Below are positions 10,215 to 18,879 of a stretch of 64,000 nt of DNA, one piece after another. The notes beneath the pieces were generated by a model. The model was not told where the DNA came from, made no database searches, and saw nothing but the letters and a program-made list of their open reading frames with translations. This DNA is from Mariniflexile maritimum. Lineage in GTDB: Bacteria > Bacteroidota > Bacteroidia > Flavobacteriales > Flavobacteriaceae. The position numbers and the translations under genes are program-made. Each line of letters opens with the position of its first letter. Within the stretch, counting starts at the first letter, position 1. The stretch is from positions 186,001 through 250,000 of the forward strand of contig NZ_WRPN01000003.1 of NCBI RefSeq assembly GCF_009746565.1, in the 5' to 3' direction.

Positions 10215-11681
10215 ATGAAAAACATAATTAAATTTCTTTTTCTAACTATCATGATAACTTCATGTGAAAAAGATTTGAACATAAATACCGATCCCAATAC
10301 GCCTACCGGTGTTGATAAAAGTTTTATCTTAACAGCGGCACAGGGCTCTATTGCAACCGTTATTGGTGGTGACTTAACAAACTTAGGAGGCTTTCTGGCG
10401 CAATACCATACACAGGCACCATCTGCATCACAATATTTGAGCATCGACTCATACAATATGAATACGGATTATGCCAATAGATTATGGTCTGAACTATATG
10501 CTGGAGGCTTGAATGACCTAAAATATGTGAAAGAGGTTGCAGAAGACGAAAATGATACTGGATCATACTTAATTGCCACAGTGCTACAAGCTTATACTTA
10601 CCAAGTTTTAACCGACCTTTTTGGAAGCATACCTTATTCTGAGTCATTGCTGGGTTCACAAAACATTAATCCAGCTCCTGACGCTGGGGAAGTTATTTAT
10701 CCAGCGTTAATAGCAAGCATTGACGATGCTTTAACTAAATATAAAAATGACCCCGTACCTTCAACTGTTGGTAAACAAGATGTAATTTATAATGCAAACA
10801 TGGACGATTGGATAAAATTTGCCAACACTTTAAAACTTAAAATGTATTTAAGAATGGCATATACCACTTTGGCCAATCCCGCAGCTGTTAATACTTTAAT
10901 GGCAGAAAACAACTTTATCACATCTGATGCTAAATTTTCTGTTTATTCAGCGGTTTTGGAAGAAAATAAAAACAACCCTTTTTATGACGTACAAATAGAT
11001 AGGATTGGTGATGTAAACAATATCGCCAGTTTATCCTTGCTTAATTTTTATGTTGACAACAATGACCCTAGAATTGATGCCGTTTACCGTAAAAATGCAA
11101 CAAACGCGCACAGAGGTATAGACCAAGGAGACAGAAATAGTTATGGTGGCTCCATATTGGCTACGGCTTTTTCAAGACCAAATATTGTATTTAACACCCC
11201 TGTTTATTTTATGACTGTAAGCGAAAGTAACTTTTTACAGGCTGAAGCATTAATTCGCTATGCCGCCGGTGCTGGTGCTAGCGCAAAATATAATGCCGGT
11301 GTTTTAAGTTCGTTTTTAACTTATAAGCTTACAGCGGCGCAAGCAAATGCATTAACGGCTCCAGGGGGTGCTTATGCCTATGTTCCTTCTGCAAATGTTG
11401 AAACCGCATTGAGGCAAGTAATGGTTCAAAAGTGGGCTTCATTGGCATACATCAATAATATCGAAGCATTTTTTGAAATTAGCAGAACCAAATATCCCGA
11501 AATCGTAACTTTTGGAACCCAAAACTACACCATTGGTAACCTAATTGTTTCAAGAAACTCCGTTTTACCAGGTGGACAAACTCCAAAATCTCTTTTTTAT
11601 CCTGATAATGAAGTTACTAGAAACACCAGTTTGCAACAAAAAGGGTCATTAACCGAAAAAATTTGGTGGGATAAAAAATAA
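10215..11681 (+). CDS. SusD/RagB-like nutrient-binding lipoprotein (SusD-like_2 type)
   Basis: A 488-aa protein with a lipoprotein signal peptide (FLFLTIMITSCEKDLN, lipobox cysteine at residue 17). LNINTDPNTP and an alpha-helical TPR-like body follow (YQVLTDLFGSIPYSE, ANTLKLKMYLRMAY, NFLQAEALIRYAAG). It ends in the KSLFYPDNEVTRN region usual in the SusD-like_2 branch. This protein forms the surface lid over the SusC barrel. The branch is often found in peptide-type rather than starch-type loci, but this is family knowledge, not proof of substrate. Confidence 0.92.
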   Translation: MKNIIKFLFLTIMITSCEKDLNINTDPNTPTGVDKSFILTAAQGSIATVIGGDLTNLGGFLAQYHTQAPSASQYLSIDSYNMNTDYANRLWSELYAGGLNDLKYVKEVAEDENDTGSYLIATVLQAYTYQVLTDLFGSIPYSESLLGSQNINPAPDAGEVIYPALIASIDDALTKYKNDPVPSTVGKQDVIYNANMDDWIKFANTLKLKMYLRMAYTTLANPAAVNTLMAENNFITSDAKFSVYSAVLEENKNNPFYDVQIDRIGDVNNIASLSLLNFYVDNNDPRIDAVYRKNATNAHRGIDQGDRNSYGGSILATAFSRPNIVFNTPVYFMTVSESNFLQAEALIRYAAGAGASAKYNAGVLSSFLTYKLTAAQANALTAPGGAYAYVPSANVETALRQVMVQKWASLAYINNIEAFFEISRTKYPEIVTFGTQNYTIGNLIVSRNSVLPGGQTPKSLFYPDNEVTRNTSLQQKGSLTEKIWWDKK

Positions 11682-11710
11682 GTTTAAAATTTAATCTAAA
11701 AAAATAAAAG

Positions 11711-12322
11711 ATGAAAATAACATATAAATATATAAGTCGTCTATCAATACTGCTCATTGCATTTTTGATGATGTCCTGTACGGAGGAAAACCCCATCGAA
11801 TCAGCAATAACTAACTTTCCAACATTTGAATACAACAGTATGGTAGTAATAAGTTTAGGGAGTAATTTTACACCAGTAGTAAAAGCTACTGAAAATGGAG
11901 TTGAATTGCCCGTAACCAAAACAGGGTCTGTAGATATAAATACCGTTGGAGTTTATACTATGACTTATACAGCAACGAATTCGGATGGATTTGACGGCTC
12001 TGTTTCGCAAACGGTAATTGTACATAATCCTTTGATTATAGGAACAGATGTCTCAGGAGATATTGTGGACGCCAATAATTCAACTAGAACTGGTGTTATC
12101 ACTTTAGTAAAAGGAACAACAAGTATCTTTTATGTAACAGATTTTGCTTTTTCAGGAGCTTTTCCTATGTATTTTCAAATGAATGGAAATACAATATCAG
12201 AAATAAAACAAGTTTATCCTTTAGGTCAAACTTCTGTTGACTTAACATATGATCCTGTTACCAAAAGATTTACTACTAAAGTGAATCCTGCTGGTTTTTC
12301 CTATACCTTTAAATACAAATAA
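11711..12322 (+). CDS. Surface lipoprotein with bacterial Ig-like domain
   Basis: A 203-aa lipoprotein (signal ILLIAFLMMSC, then TEENP). Residues about 35-110 (NTVGVYTMTYTATNSDGFDG, VSQTVIVHNP) look like the Ig-like fold of DUF5011/DUF5012 proteins that accompany SusCD pairs. The C-terminal half is beta-rich with no recognised motif. It lies 29 nt after the SusD-like gene and 10 nt before the next lipoprotein, so it is operonic. It probably helps bind substrate at the cell surface. The family name is from recall and should be treated as tentative. Confidence 0.75.
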   Translation: MKITYKYISRLSILLIAFLMMSCTEENPIESAITNFPTFEYNSMVVISLGSNFTPVVKATENGVELPVTKTGSVDINTVGVYTMTYTATNSDGFDGSVSQTVIVHNPLIIGTDVSGDIVDANNSTRTGVITLVKGTTSIFYVTDFAFSGAFPMYFQMNGNTISEIKQVYPLGQTSVDLTYDPVTKRFTTKVNPAGFSYTFKYK

Positions 12323-12332
12323 AAAAACAATT

Positions 12333-12851
12333 ATGAAAAAAATATATAAATATAGTTTTTTACTACTTCTTACCTTGATAGTGTCTTGTAGTAATGAAGA
12401 AGGGTTTGCCGATTTAGATATAAATAAATCGGTGGTTTCTGAAATGTCGGGCGAATGGTTTGTTAAACTATTGGTTGATGGTGAAGATATCTATGATATT
12501 GGTTATTATAAAATATCTACACATAACACACCTCAGGGAGGTGCTGAAATGTATATAGACGATTTCAAATTATGGCCATCAAGAGTGATTGTACCAGTTA
12601 ACGTTGAAGATTTAACTTTTGCTGGGTCTGGTCTTGTAAGCGAATATAGCTACACACCAACTGGAAGCACTACAACTGTAACACCAGTTTTAGATATAAC
12701 AAATGGGCAGATTACAAAAAATGGCGCAACAACCAGTAGCGGAGGGGTTTCTGATAAAATCTCTTTCAAAGTAGAGTTTTCTGATGATCCAGGTACCGTT
12801 TACACTATTGAAGGCTATAAGCGTACTGGTTTTCTAGAAGACGAACATTAA
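12333..12851 (+). CDS. Small surface lipoprotein, 'lipid-binding' BT2261-like family
   Basis: A 172-aa lipoprotein (signal LLLLTLIVSC, then SNEEG). The motif MSGEWFVKLLVDG near the N-terminus, the central YIDDFKLWP, and a beta-rich C-terminus (KISFKVEFSDDPGTVYTIEGYKR) fit the 'putative lipid-binding protein' family next to SusCD pairs. It is the last gene of the four-gene operon, followed by a clear rho-independent terminator at 12878. The lipid-binding label is historical. In context it is more likely an accessory substrate-binding subunit of the importer. Confidence 0.72.
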   Translation: MKKIYKYSFLLLLTLIVSCSNEEGFADLDINKSVVSEMSGEWFVKLLVDGEDIYDIGYYKISTHNTPQGGAEMYIDDFKLWPSRVIVPVNVEDLTFAGSGLVSEYSYTPTGSTTTVTPVLDITNGQITKNGATTSSGGVSDKISFKVEFSDDPGTVYTIEGYKRTGFLEDEH

Positions 12852-12877
12852 TTCTTAAACATTTAATTTTAATAGTT

Positions 12878-12910
12878 AAAACCGAGGAAATAAATGTCCT
12901 CGGTTTTTTT
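12878..12910 (+). terminator. Rho-independent terminator of the SusCD operon
   Basis: Perfect 11-bp arms AAAACCGAGGA (12878-12888) and TCCTCGGTTTT (12897-12907) with an 8-nt loop end in an unbroken T run. It lies 27 bp after the last lipoprotein gene. It also contains the ATG at 12894, which is therefore an unlikely start for rlmB. Confidence 0.88.
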
Positions 12911-12923
12911 ATACCTTTACCCC

Positions 12924-13661
12924 ATGGAAAACCACACACAAATTTTTGGCTTGCGCGCCGTAATGGAAGCCGTTAATGCAGGGGAAACCATTGATAAAGT
13001 ATTTCTGCAAAAAGGACTTAAAGGCGAACTTTTTAGTGAACTGGAATCGTTGTTAAACAGAAATTCCATCAATAAAAGTTATGTACCCGTTGAAAAATTA
13101 AATAAACTTACCAACAAAAACCATCAAGGGGTGGTAGCTCAAATATCTCCCATTGCATTTCACGATCTGGAAACACTCGTTTTGAACGTAATGGAATCGG
13201 GTAAAACACCTTTGTTTTTGTTGCTCGACCAAATAAGTGATGTGCGTAATTTTGGGGCCATTATCCGAACTGCGGAATGTACGGGGGTAAACGGCATCAT
13301 CATCCAGAAAAAAGGGGGTGCACCTGTTAACGGCGACACCATTAAAACAAGTGCTGGTGCTGTTTTTAAAGTTCCTATCTGTAAAGTGGACCACATTAAG
13401 GATGCCGTATTTTACTTGCAATCATCGGGCATTAAAGTGATTGCCGCTACCGAAAAAACAGATGACACTCTATACGACATTTCATTTATCGAGCCCTGTG
13501 CCATTATCATGGGATCGGAGGATAGGGGTATTAATCCTTCCATATTAAAAGTGGTTGATGCTAAAGCAAAACTACCCATATTAGGAGATATTGAATCTCT
13601 AAATGTGTCGGTGGCCTGTGGCGCTTTTTTATATGAAGCAGTGAGGCAAAGACTATCTTAG
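12924..13661 (+). CDS. rlmB: 23S rRNA 2'-O-methyltransferase, TrmH/SpoU family (RlmB-like)
   Basis: With the ATG at 12924 the protein is 245 aa and begins MENHTQIFGLRAVMEAV, the typical RlmB N-terminus. An in-frame ATG at 12894 lies inside the upstream terminator and is rejected. An N-terminal substrate-binding domain precedes the SPOUT knot with DQISDVRNFGAIIRTAEC (motif 1), IIMGSEDRGI (motif 2) and SLNVSVACGAFLYEA (motif 3). It should transfer methyl from SAM to the ribose of a 23S rRNA guanosine (G2251 in E. coli) near the P loop. The exact target cannot be proven from sequence, since TrmH-family paralogues are similar. Confidence 0.88.
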   Translation: MENHTQIFGLRAVMEAVNAGETIDKVFLQKGLKGELFSELESLLNRNSINKSYVPVEKLNKLTNKNHQGVVAQISPIAFHDLETLVLNVMESGKTPLFLLLDQISDVRNFGAIIRTAECTGVNGIIIQKKGGAPVNGDTIKTSAGAVFKVPICKVDHIKDAVFYLQSSGIKVIAATEKTDDTLYDISFIEPCAIIMGSEDRGINPSILKVVDAKAKLPILGDIESLNVSVACGAFLYEAVRQRLS

Positions 13662-13710
13662 AATGTTAGACTTTTTTAGACTGTTGGACTTTTTAGATTG
13701 CTAGAAACAA

Positions 13711-14436
13711 TTATTCCTTTTTTTCTTTGAAAGTATAATTAATTGTAGGTTGTTCCTGCTCAACGTCTGTTTCAACGTACTCAATAAAATTACCGTTGGC
13801 GTCAAATTGTTTTAAAAAGGGATCGTTGGTTTCGTTATAATCTGATTGTTCCCAAGCATATTTTTTTGGCTTCGCTATGGTTTTTCTGAAAAACAAGGCA
13901 AACAACAATCCTGTTACCAAACCAGATAGATGCCCTTCCCACGAGATACCTTCATCAATGGGCAGCGTGTACCAAATCATGCTTCCGTAAAGAAAAATAA
14001 CCAATAACGACAAGGCTACCAATCGGTAATATTTGGTGAGAATCCCTTTAAAGAAAATAAAGCTTACCAACACGTAAATCAATCCACTTACGCCAATATG
14101 GTACGATGGCCTACCTATGCACCAGGTAAAAAACCCCGATAGCAAAATGCCAAATACCAATACTTTCCAAGCAATGGGTTTGTAAAAATAAAAAAGCGCC
14201 ATGGACAACACGAACAAAGGCACGGTATTTTGATAAATGTGCTGTATGCTACCATGGATAAACGGACTAAAAACGATACCACGCAATCCTTTAAGTGTTT
14301 GCGGATAGATGCCGTAGCTACTAAAATTGACGTTATAGTGAATTTCAAACGAAAAAACCGACCAAATAACCAGCACAATAAACACAGGGTAAATAATGAC
14401 CCCGTTATAGAATTTGAAATGCTCATGAGTGTTCAT
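13711..14436 (-). CDS. Rhomboid-family intramembrane serine protease
   Basis: With the Met at 14436 the protein is 241 aa (a further Met 13 codons upstream is possible). Six or so hydrophobic helices carry the rhomboid elements: HGSIQHIYQNTVPL (the H-x-x-x-N oxyanion region), the catalytic GVSG (Ser117) and the histidine of EGHLSG (His169). This Ser-His dyad cleaves transmembrane substrates in the lipid phase. The C-terminal 50 residues are hydrophilic and probably cytoplasmic. It converges on rlmB, and a pair of TGTTRGACTTTTTTAGA-like words lies between them (13668-13700). The substrate is unknown. Confidence 0.88.
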   Translation of the reverse strand: MNTHEHFKFYNGVIIYPVFIVLVIWSVFSFEIHYNVNFSSYGIYPQTLKGLRGIVFSPFIHGSIQHIYQNTVPLFVLSMALFYFYKPIAWKVLVFGILLSGFFTWCIGRPSYHIGVSGLIYVLVSFIFFKGILTKYYRLVALSLLVIFLYGSMIWYTLPIDEGISWEGHLSGLVTGLLFALFFRKTIAKPKKYAWEQSDYNETNDPFLKQFDANGNFIEYVETDVEQEQPTINYTFKEKKE

Positions 14437-14493
14437 AAAACTAAGATAGCAAATAATTGACCATTTTTTGTGCATACGCTAAATTGGCAGATA

Positions 14494-14600
14494 AGCCCGC
14501 GTGAGCGGTTGCAGTGAAAATCCTTTTTTTGAGGCACGAGAAAAAGATTGCAACGAAAAACGCGACCCCGTTTTTACGGGGGCACGCCAAAAAATTGAAA
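14494..14600 (+). repeat. Copy A of a ~100-bp intergenic element, upstream of rarA
   Basis: The segment starts GCCCGCGTGAGCGGTTGCAG, continues with GATTGCAACGAAAAACGCGACC and ends in GGGGGCACGCC then AAAAAATTGAAA. It aligns along its length, in the same orientation, with 53457-53564: shared GCGT-x-AG, TTGCAGYGAAAA, the GCACGAG/GCGCGAG block, CGAAAA/CGGAAAGC-CGACC, GG-ACGCC and AAATTGAAA/AATTAAA words. It has no coding content and ends about 50 bp before the rarA start. Confidence 0.65.
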
Positions 14601-14652
14601 CTTAATGGTGTGTAGTTTCCTTTTTGAAAAGGAATTGTTTTAATTTTACAGT

Positions 14653-15930
14653 ATGAATGCACCTTTAGCCGAACGTTTACGACCCAAAACCTTAGCGGAT
14701 TATGTGAGCCAATTGCACTTGGTTGGAAAAAACGGTGCGTTAACACAGCACATTAAGCAAGGTTTAATACCATCGATGATTTTTTGGGGGCCACCGGGCA
14801 CGGGAAAAACCACGCTTGCAAATATTATTGCCACAGAATCTGGTCGTCCTTTTTATACTTTAAGTGCGATAAACTCGGGGGTTAAGGACATTCGGGACGT
14901 GATTGATAAGGCGAAACAAAGTGGTGGCTTGTTTACAACCAAAAACCCTATTTTGTTTATTGACGAGATTCACAGGTTTAGCAAATCGCAACAGGATTCG
15001 CTATTGCAAGCGGTTGAAAAAGGGTGGATAACCTTAATTGGCGCTACGACCGAAAACCCCAGTTTCGAGGTGATTCCCGCCTTGTTATCGCGTTGCCAGG
15101 TTTATATTTTAAATGCGTTCAACAAACAGGATTTGGAAGCACTCTTAAAGCGGGCTATTGAAAATGATGCATACATTTCTAAAAAAAAGATTACCCTAAA
15201 GGAAACCAATGCGCTTTTAAGGCTTTCGGGCGGTGATGCCCGGAAATTGTTGAACATTTTTGAATTGATAGTGAATTCTGAAGCTTCAAATACTATTGAA
15301 ATCACAGATGAAAGTGTTTTAAAAAAAATACAAAGCAACACAACGCGCTACGATAAAACGGGCGAACAACATTACGATATTATTTCGGCATTTATAAAAT
15401 CGATTCGGGGCAGCGACCCTAACGCAGCGGTGTATTGGTTGGCACGCATGATTGAAGGTGGCGAAGACGTAAAGTTTATAGCGCGCCGATTGCTTATTTT
15501 GGCCAGTGAAGATATAGGCAACGCCAACCCAACGGCCTTGGTTATTGCCAATAGTACATTTCAGGCGGTAACAACTATTGGATATCCGGAATCCAGGATT
15601 TTATTGAGCCAATGTGCTACTTATTTGGCCTGTTCCCCTAAAAGTAACGCTGCCTATTTGGCTATTGGGAAAGCACAACAACTGGTAAGCGAAACGGGCG
15701 ATTTATCGGTGCCTCTTGAAATTAGGAATGCGCCCACCAAATTAATGAAAGAACTTGGTTATGGCGATAATTACCAATATGCCCATAACTACGAAAACAA
15801 TTTTGCCAACCAAGAGTTTTTGCCCGATGCCATAAAAAATACCAAACTTTACGACCCTGGCAACAACGCACGCGAAAATGCCCATCGGGAATTTTTAAAA
15901 CAACGTTGGAAGGAAAAATATGGGTATTAG
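14653..15930 (+). CDS. rarA: Replication-associated recombination protein A (RarA/MgsA AAA+ ATPase)
   Basis: A 425-aa AAA+ ATPase of the clamp-loader-like RarA/WRNIP1 family. It has Walker [11 protein letters not shown] (near residue 45), Walker [16 protein letters not shown], sensor 1 [12 protein letters not shown], and the RarA C-terminal region with [15 protein letters not shown] and ALGN-like helices ending in [11 protein letters not shown]. It acts at stalled replication forks. Length is normal. It is expressed alone and converges on the 16010-18842 operon, with a large hairpin between the two. Confidence 0.96.
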   Translation: MNAPLAERLRPKTLADYVSQLHLVGKNGALTQHIKQGLIPSMIFWGPPGTGKTTLANIIATESGRPFYTLSAINSGVKDIRDVIDKAKQSGGLFTTKNPILFIDEIHRFSKSQQDSLLQAVEKGWITLIGATTENPSFEVIPALLSRCQVYILNAFNKQDLEALLKRAIENDAYISKKKITLKETNALLRLSGGDARKLLNIFELIVNSEASNTIEITDESVLKKIQSNTTRYDKTGEQHYDIISAFIKSIRGSDPNAAVYWLARMIEGGEDVKFIARRLLILASEDIGNANPTALVIANSTFQAVTTIGYPESRILLSQCATYLACSPKSNAAYLAIGKAQQLVSETGDLSVPLEIRNAPTKLMKELGYGDNYQYAHNYENNFANQEFLPDAIKNTKLYDPGNNARENAHREFLKQRWKEKYGY

Positions 15931-15995
15931 TTTGTTGTTGAGTTGTATGTTGTTACGTTGTGAAATTAATTTCAGCTTAACAACTCAACGACAAA
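15931..15995. terminator. Long hairpin between convergent rarA and the 16010 gene
   Basis: Arms 15931-15946 (TTTGTTGTTGAGTTGT) and 15980-15995 pair over 16 bp with one G-T wobble. The loop holds the perfect 14-bp palindrome TGAAATTAATTTCA (15961-15974). The word CAACTCAACG is repeated directly at 15981 and 16001. A bidirectional terminator is the simplest reading, although a strong T tail is missing. Confidence 0.6.
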
Positions 15996-16009
15996 CAACT
16001 CAACGCTTA

Positions 16010-16882
16010 TTAAAACTTAATGTTGAGCATTTCTTGTTTTAGCTCGTTGTTTTCGTAGTATTCCAAAATCCAGTTAGCATCTTTTTTGTAAAGTGTTGCG
16101 TTTTTGTTTTCAACCATAAACACATCGGCAATACCTGTTTTTTTGATTTTATAAACTACTTTGGGCGTGCTGTCAACCAACTGGAAACCGTTTTCTATGG
16201 CTTGGGCATATAAAACGCCTGTTGTTGCTTGTTTTACGGGAGTTTCAGTGGTTTTTTGTTCCATTTCCGGTTGTTTAACTACGGGCACTTCGGGAAGGGT
16301 GGCTGTTTTTGGCGCAGCAACTTCCACTACAACTTCTTTTTCTTTTTTAAGATTTTGGATTTCTTCCTTTAATTGCTGAATTTCGGCGGCCACGGCATGG
16401 TTTGTAACACTGGTTTCTTGGGGTACGGTGGCAAGGGTTTGTGTGCTTGGTTCGTATTTATAGGCTAACTTTTCTATGGAATTAAAAGCATTTCGTAAGG
16501 CTTCGGTAAAGGCTTTTTTAAACTCTTTTTCTCGGCTCTCACCCATTTCGGAAGTATAGACTACGGCATCGTTACAATCTTTTAGTTCTACGGCCAACTT
16601 GGTTTTAAACATGCCGGAATCTTTTAATAAATTTGATTTTAAGGCCAAACAGCGGTTTCTTATTAAATCATCCGGATATTTTTCGCCTTCCATTAACGCT
16701 TCAAACCCATATTTCTCAAATAAAAATTTGGTCAACGCATTTAACTGGTATTGGTCTTTTTCCTTTAAAAAATCGAATTTATTGGGCACAATTACATATT
16801 TATAATTGTTTAAGTTGGCTTGCGAAAACACACTTGCGGTTATAAAAAAGGCGATTAATAGTGCTGAAATTTTTGTCTTCAT
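16010..16882 (-). CDS. Conserved exported flavobacterial protein, coiled coil (function unknown)
   Basis: A 290-aa protein with signal peptide MKTKISALLIAFFITASVFSQ. Residues about 24-145 form a mixed alpha/beta region (YKYVIVPNKFDFLKEKDQYQ, FTEALRNAFNSIEK). It resembles domains that sense or compute a nucleotide- or string-like input, but I cannot name the family. Residues about 165-190 are a short coiled coil (IQQLKEEIQNLKKEKEVVVE). A Pro/Thr-rich linker and a C-terminal beta segment (DANWILEYYENNELKQEMLN) follow. The start overlaps the stop of the upstream DUF5723 gene by 4 nt, so translation is coupled. Probably periplasmic. Confidence 0.7.
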   Translation of the reverse strand: MKTKISALLIAFFITASVFSQANLNNYKYVIVPNKFDFLKEKDQYQLNALTKFLFEKYGFEALMEGEKYPDDLIRNRCLALKSNLLKDSGMFKTKLAVELKDCNDAVVYTSEMGESREKEFKKAFTEALRNAFNSIEKLAYKYEPSTQTLATVPQETSVTNHAVAAEIQQLKEEIQNLKKEKEVVVEVAAPKTATLPEVPVVKQPEMEQKTTETPVKQATTGVLYAQAIENGFQLVDSTPKVVYKIKKTGIADVFMVENKNATLYKKDANWILEYYENNELKQEMLNIKF

Positions 16883-18279
16883 TTTTTTTTGAATATATAG
16901 TTAAACCCTAACTGTAAAGATACACTTTGTGCATTATATACGTTTTTATATTGCAAAAAATTATCTGCCATTACATAAAAATTTATATTTCCTAGGTTTG
17001 CCGATAGCCCCAAACCCAGATTGTACAATGAAAATGAATCGATGGTATAGGTTGTTTTTGCCGATAACCCTTTGAAGATGTGCCTAAAATAATACAACGT
17101 GAGTGCCGCTTGCGGTTGCTTGGGCCTATTGATGGCGTACAGTTGGGCACCAACAGCATTTTGATACTCACTTTCGCCTTTTATGCAGTTACAATCTTTT
17201 TCTTTTTTTTCGCCAAAGGCATAATTTAACGAAGCGTTCCATTTAACGGGGCGCCACGTGGTGAATTTGGTTTTGGTGGTATCGGCTTCAAAAATAGCGC
17301 TAAATTCATCTTCAACCTTGCTCCAATAGTCGTCGGCGGTTTGTCCTGCTCCCGCTTCTGAGAAAAAAGGGTTAATGCCTTCAAATGCATAGCGACCCCT
17401 TACGGAATAATTTTCGACATCCTTGGTGTGCCTGATAAAGCCAACATCCAAGATACTGGCATCGAAAGTCCATTGTTTATCGAATTGGTAGGTAAAGCCC
17501 ACATCGAAACCTAGGCCTAAATCGCCACCCAATAGCATCCGTTTTTTTAGGTCTTTATAAATAGCATCTGCTTCACCATCCTTAATATTGGCCAATCCAG
17601 AGGTTTTTACTTCCAAATCCAAATCAAAAATATGGGTGTAAATGTTGTTTTGGCCTTGTACCGTTACAAAACTTCCTTGGTTTTTTGTGGAATTTACGTT
17701 TATGATACTTGAATATATTTTTCCCCGAACACCATAAGTAAACAGGTTGTTTACCTTTTTGTTGTAGCCCAAATGAAAAACCGAAATAACCTCGCCGCTA
17801 GCGTTTAAATGGCCCGCATCAAACACCCTATTGATATTATTTTGGTTTCCTTCTAAGCCCAAAATGGCATAATCCTTGGGTACATAGCCAATAACATCCA
17901 ATTCCTGATAAATTCCAAAACTTATATACTCATTTTTTTCAAAGGAACTTCCAAAAGCAAACCCTCCGGAAAGCAGCTCCAATTGTTGATTGATGCTTAC
18001 AAAATTTCTAGCTTTCGATTTATAAACCGCGTTTTGTAGTTTGGTGTTGAAATCGACACCGTTATCGGCAAACACATCATAAACCGTTATGCCCGAGGTG
18101 CCGGCGCTTGCATGGATATGGGATAAAAACGGCACGCCCACAAAGCCCGAATTTTTAATTTTAACACCCGGATTGAGCAATAATGATTGTGGAACCTCTG
18201 AAAAACCATAAAGCAACTGCTTGTTTTGCCCAAACGAAAAGCAAGTAATGAAAACAAAAGTCATACTTAGGTGCCTCAT
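16879..18279 (-). CDS. DUF5723-family outer-membrane beta-barrel protein
   Basis: A 466-aa protein with signal peptide (MRHLSMTFVFITCFSFGQ). The N-terminal LLLNPGVKIKNSGFVGVPFLSH, followed by alternating beta strands with aromatic ends and a C-terminal LQLGFNYIFKKK, matches the DUF5723/FadL-like barrels common in Flavobacteriia. It overlaps both neighbours by 4 nt (the lipoprotein upstream and the coiled-coil protein downstream), making a three-gene translationally coupled operon. A cell-surface complex is likely. The substrate or role is unknown. Confidence 0.78.
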   Translation of the reverse strand: MRHLSMTFVFITCFSFGQNKQLLYGFSEVPQSLLLNPGVKIKNSGFVGVPFLSHIHASAGTSGITVYDVFADNGVDFNTKLQNAVYKSKARNFVSINQQLELLSGGFAFGSSFEKNEYISFGIYQELDVIGYVPKDYAILGLEGNQNNINRVFDAGHLNASGEVISVFHLGYNKKVNNLFTYGVRGKIYSSIINVNSTKNQGSFVTVQGQNNIYTHIFDLDLEVKTSGLANIKDGEADAIYKDLKKRMLLGGDLGLGFDVGFTYQFDKQWTFDASILDVGFIRHTKDVENYSVRGRYAFEGINPFFSEAGAGQTADDYWSKVEDEFSAIFEADTTKTKFTTWRPVKWNASLNYAFGEKKEKDCNCIKGESEYQNAVGAQLYAINRPKQPQAALTLYYFRHIFKGLSAKTTYTIDSFSLYNLGLGLSANLGNINFYVMADNFLQYKNVYNAQSVSLQLGFNYIFKKK

Positions 18280-18842
18280 AGACTTGAACTTTCCAGGTTA
18301 AAGTATAATACCGCTTTCGATTTTAGGCTTATCCTACCGCTGGTATTATTAGTAATTGCCGCACCGGGAAGCATGTTTAAGGTAAAAACGATTTTTGTGG
18401 TGTTTTTTAAGGCTACTAATGAAGGCCCCTCAAAAAGTTCGGTGAAACGGGAAGTTACCGGAGCACTATTGGTTGAAGGCGGAATTGAAACCGTAAAGGT
18501 ATGCTGGGTTTGCCCTGAATTGTTTAAAAAAGCGACCCGTACCTGAAACCCTCTATTTATAGCGTTATTGGTTTCAAAAACAAATTCGGCTTTTGCCAAA
18601 TTATCGGTTATAAATTCGCTTTTAAAAAAATCGACCTGAATAAAATCCTGAATGGTGGCTATTTCGTTGCCATTATCCAAAAAACGGGTTGCAGGTTCAT
18701 CAAAGAAAATAAGACTGGATTCCACGACGGGCGTGGTTTTAAAATCGTTTATTTGATCGAAATCAACAGGTTCGGTACAAGACAAATAGAAACTATTTAT
18801 GATGATTGCCAAAAACAGGTATTTTACAAATTGTTTTATCAC
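18276..18842 (-). CDS. Exported lipoprotein of unknown function
   Basis: A 188-aa lipoprotein with signal YLFLAIIINSFYLSC and an acidic residue shortly after the lipid cysteine (Cys22, then TEPVD). The mature part is predicted beta-rich (AEFVFETNNAINRGFQVRVAF, QHTFTVSIPPSTNS, TKIVFTLNMLPG) and could be an Ig-like sandwich. First gene of the lipoprotein/DUF5723/coiled-coil operon, overlapping the barrel gene by 4 nt. It probably associates with that barrel at the outer membrane. I do not recognise a named family. Confidence 0.75.
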   Translation of the reverse strand: MIKQFVKYLFLAIIINSFYLSCTEPVDFDQINDFKTTPVVESSLIFFDEPATRFLDNGNEIATIQDFIQVDFFKSEFITDNLAKAEFVFETNNAINRGFQVRVAFLNNSGQTQHTFTVSIPPSTNSAPVTSRFTELFEGPSLVALKNTTKIVFTLNMLPGAAITNNTSGRISLKSKAVLYFNLESSSL

Positions 18843-18879
18843 ATTTATGAAACGTTAGAGGAACAGATATCGTTTAAAA

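Noticed and set aside
7047-11681. Interpretation of the SusCD pair as a polysaccharide utilisation locus
   Set aside because: No glycoside hydrolase, lyase, sulfatase or hybrid sensor is linked. The accessory lipoproteins fit a peptide-type locus better.
12894-12923. Upstream ATG of rlmB as start
   Set aside because: It lies within the stem of the rho-independent terminator and adds non-conserved residues.
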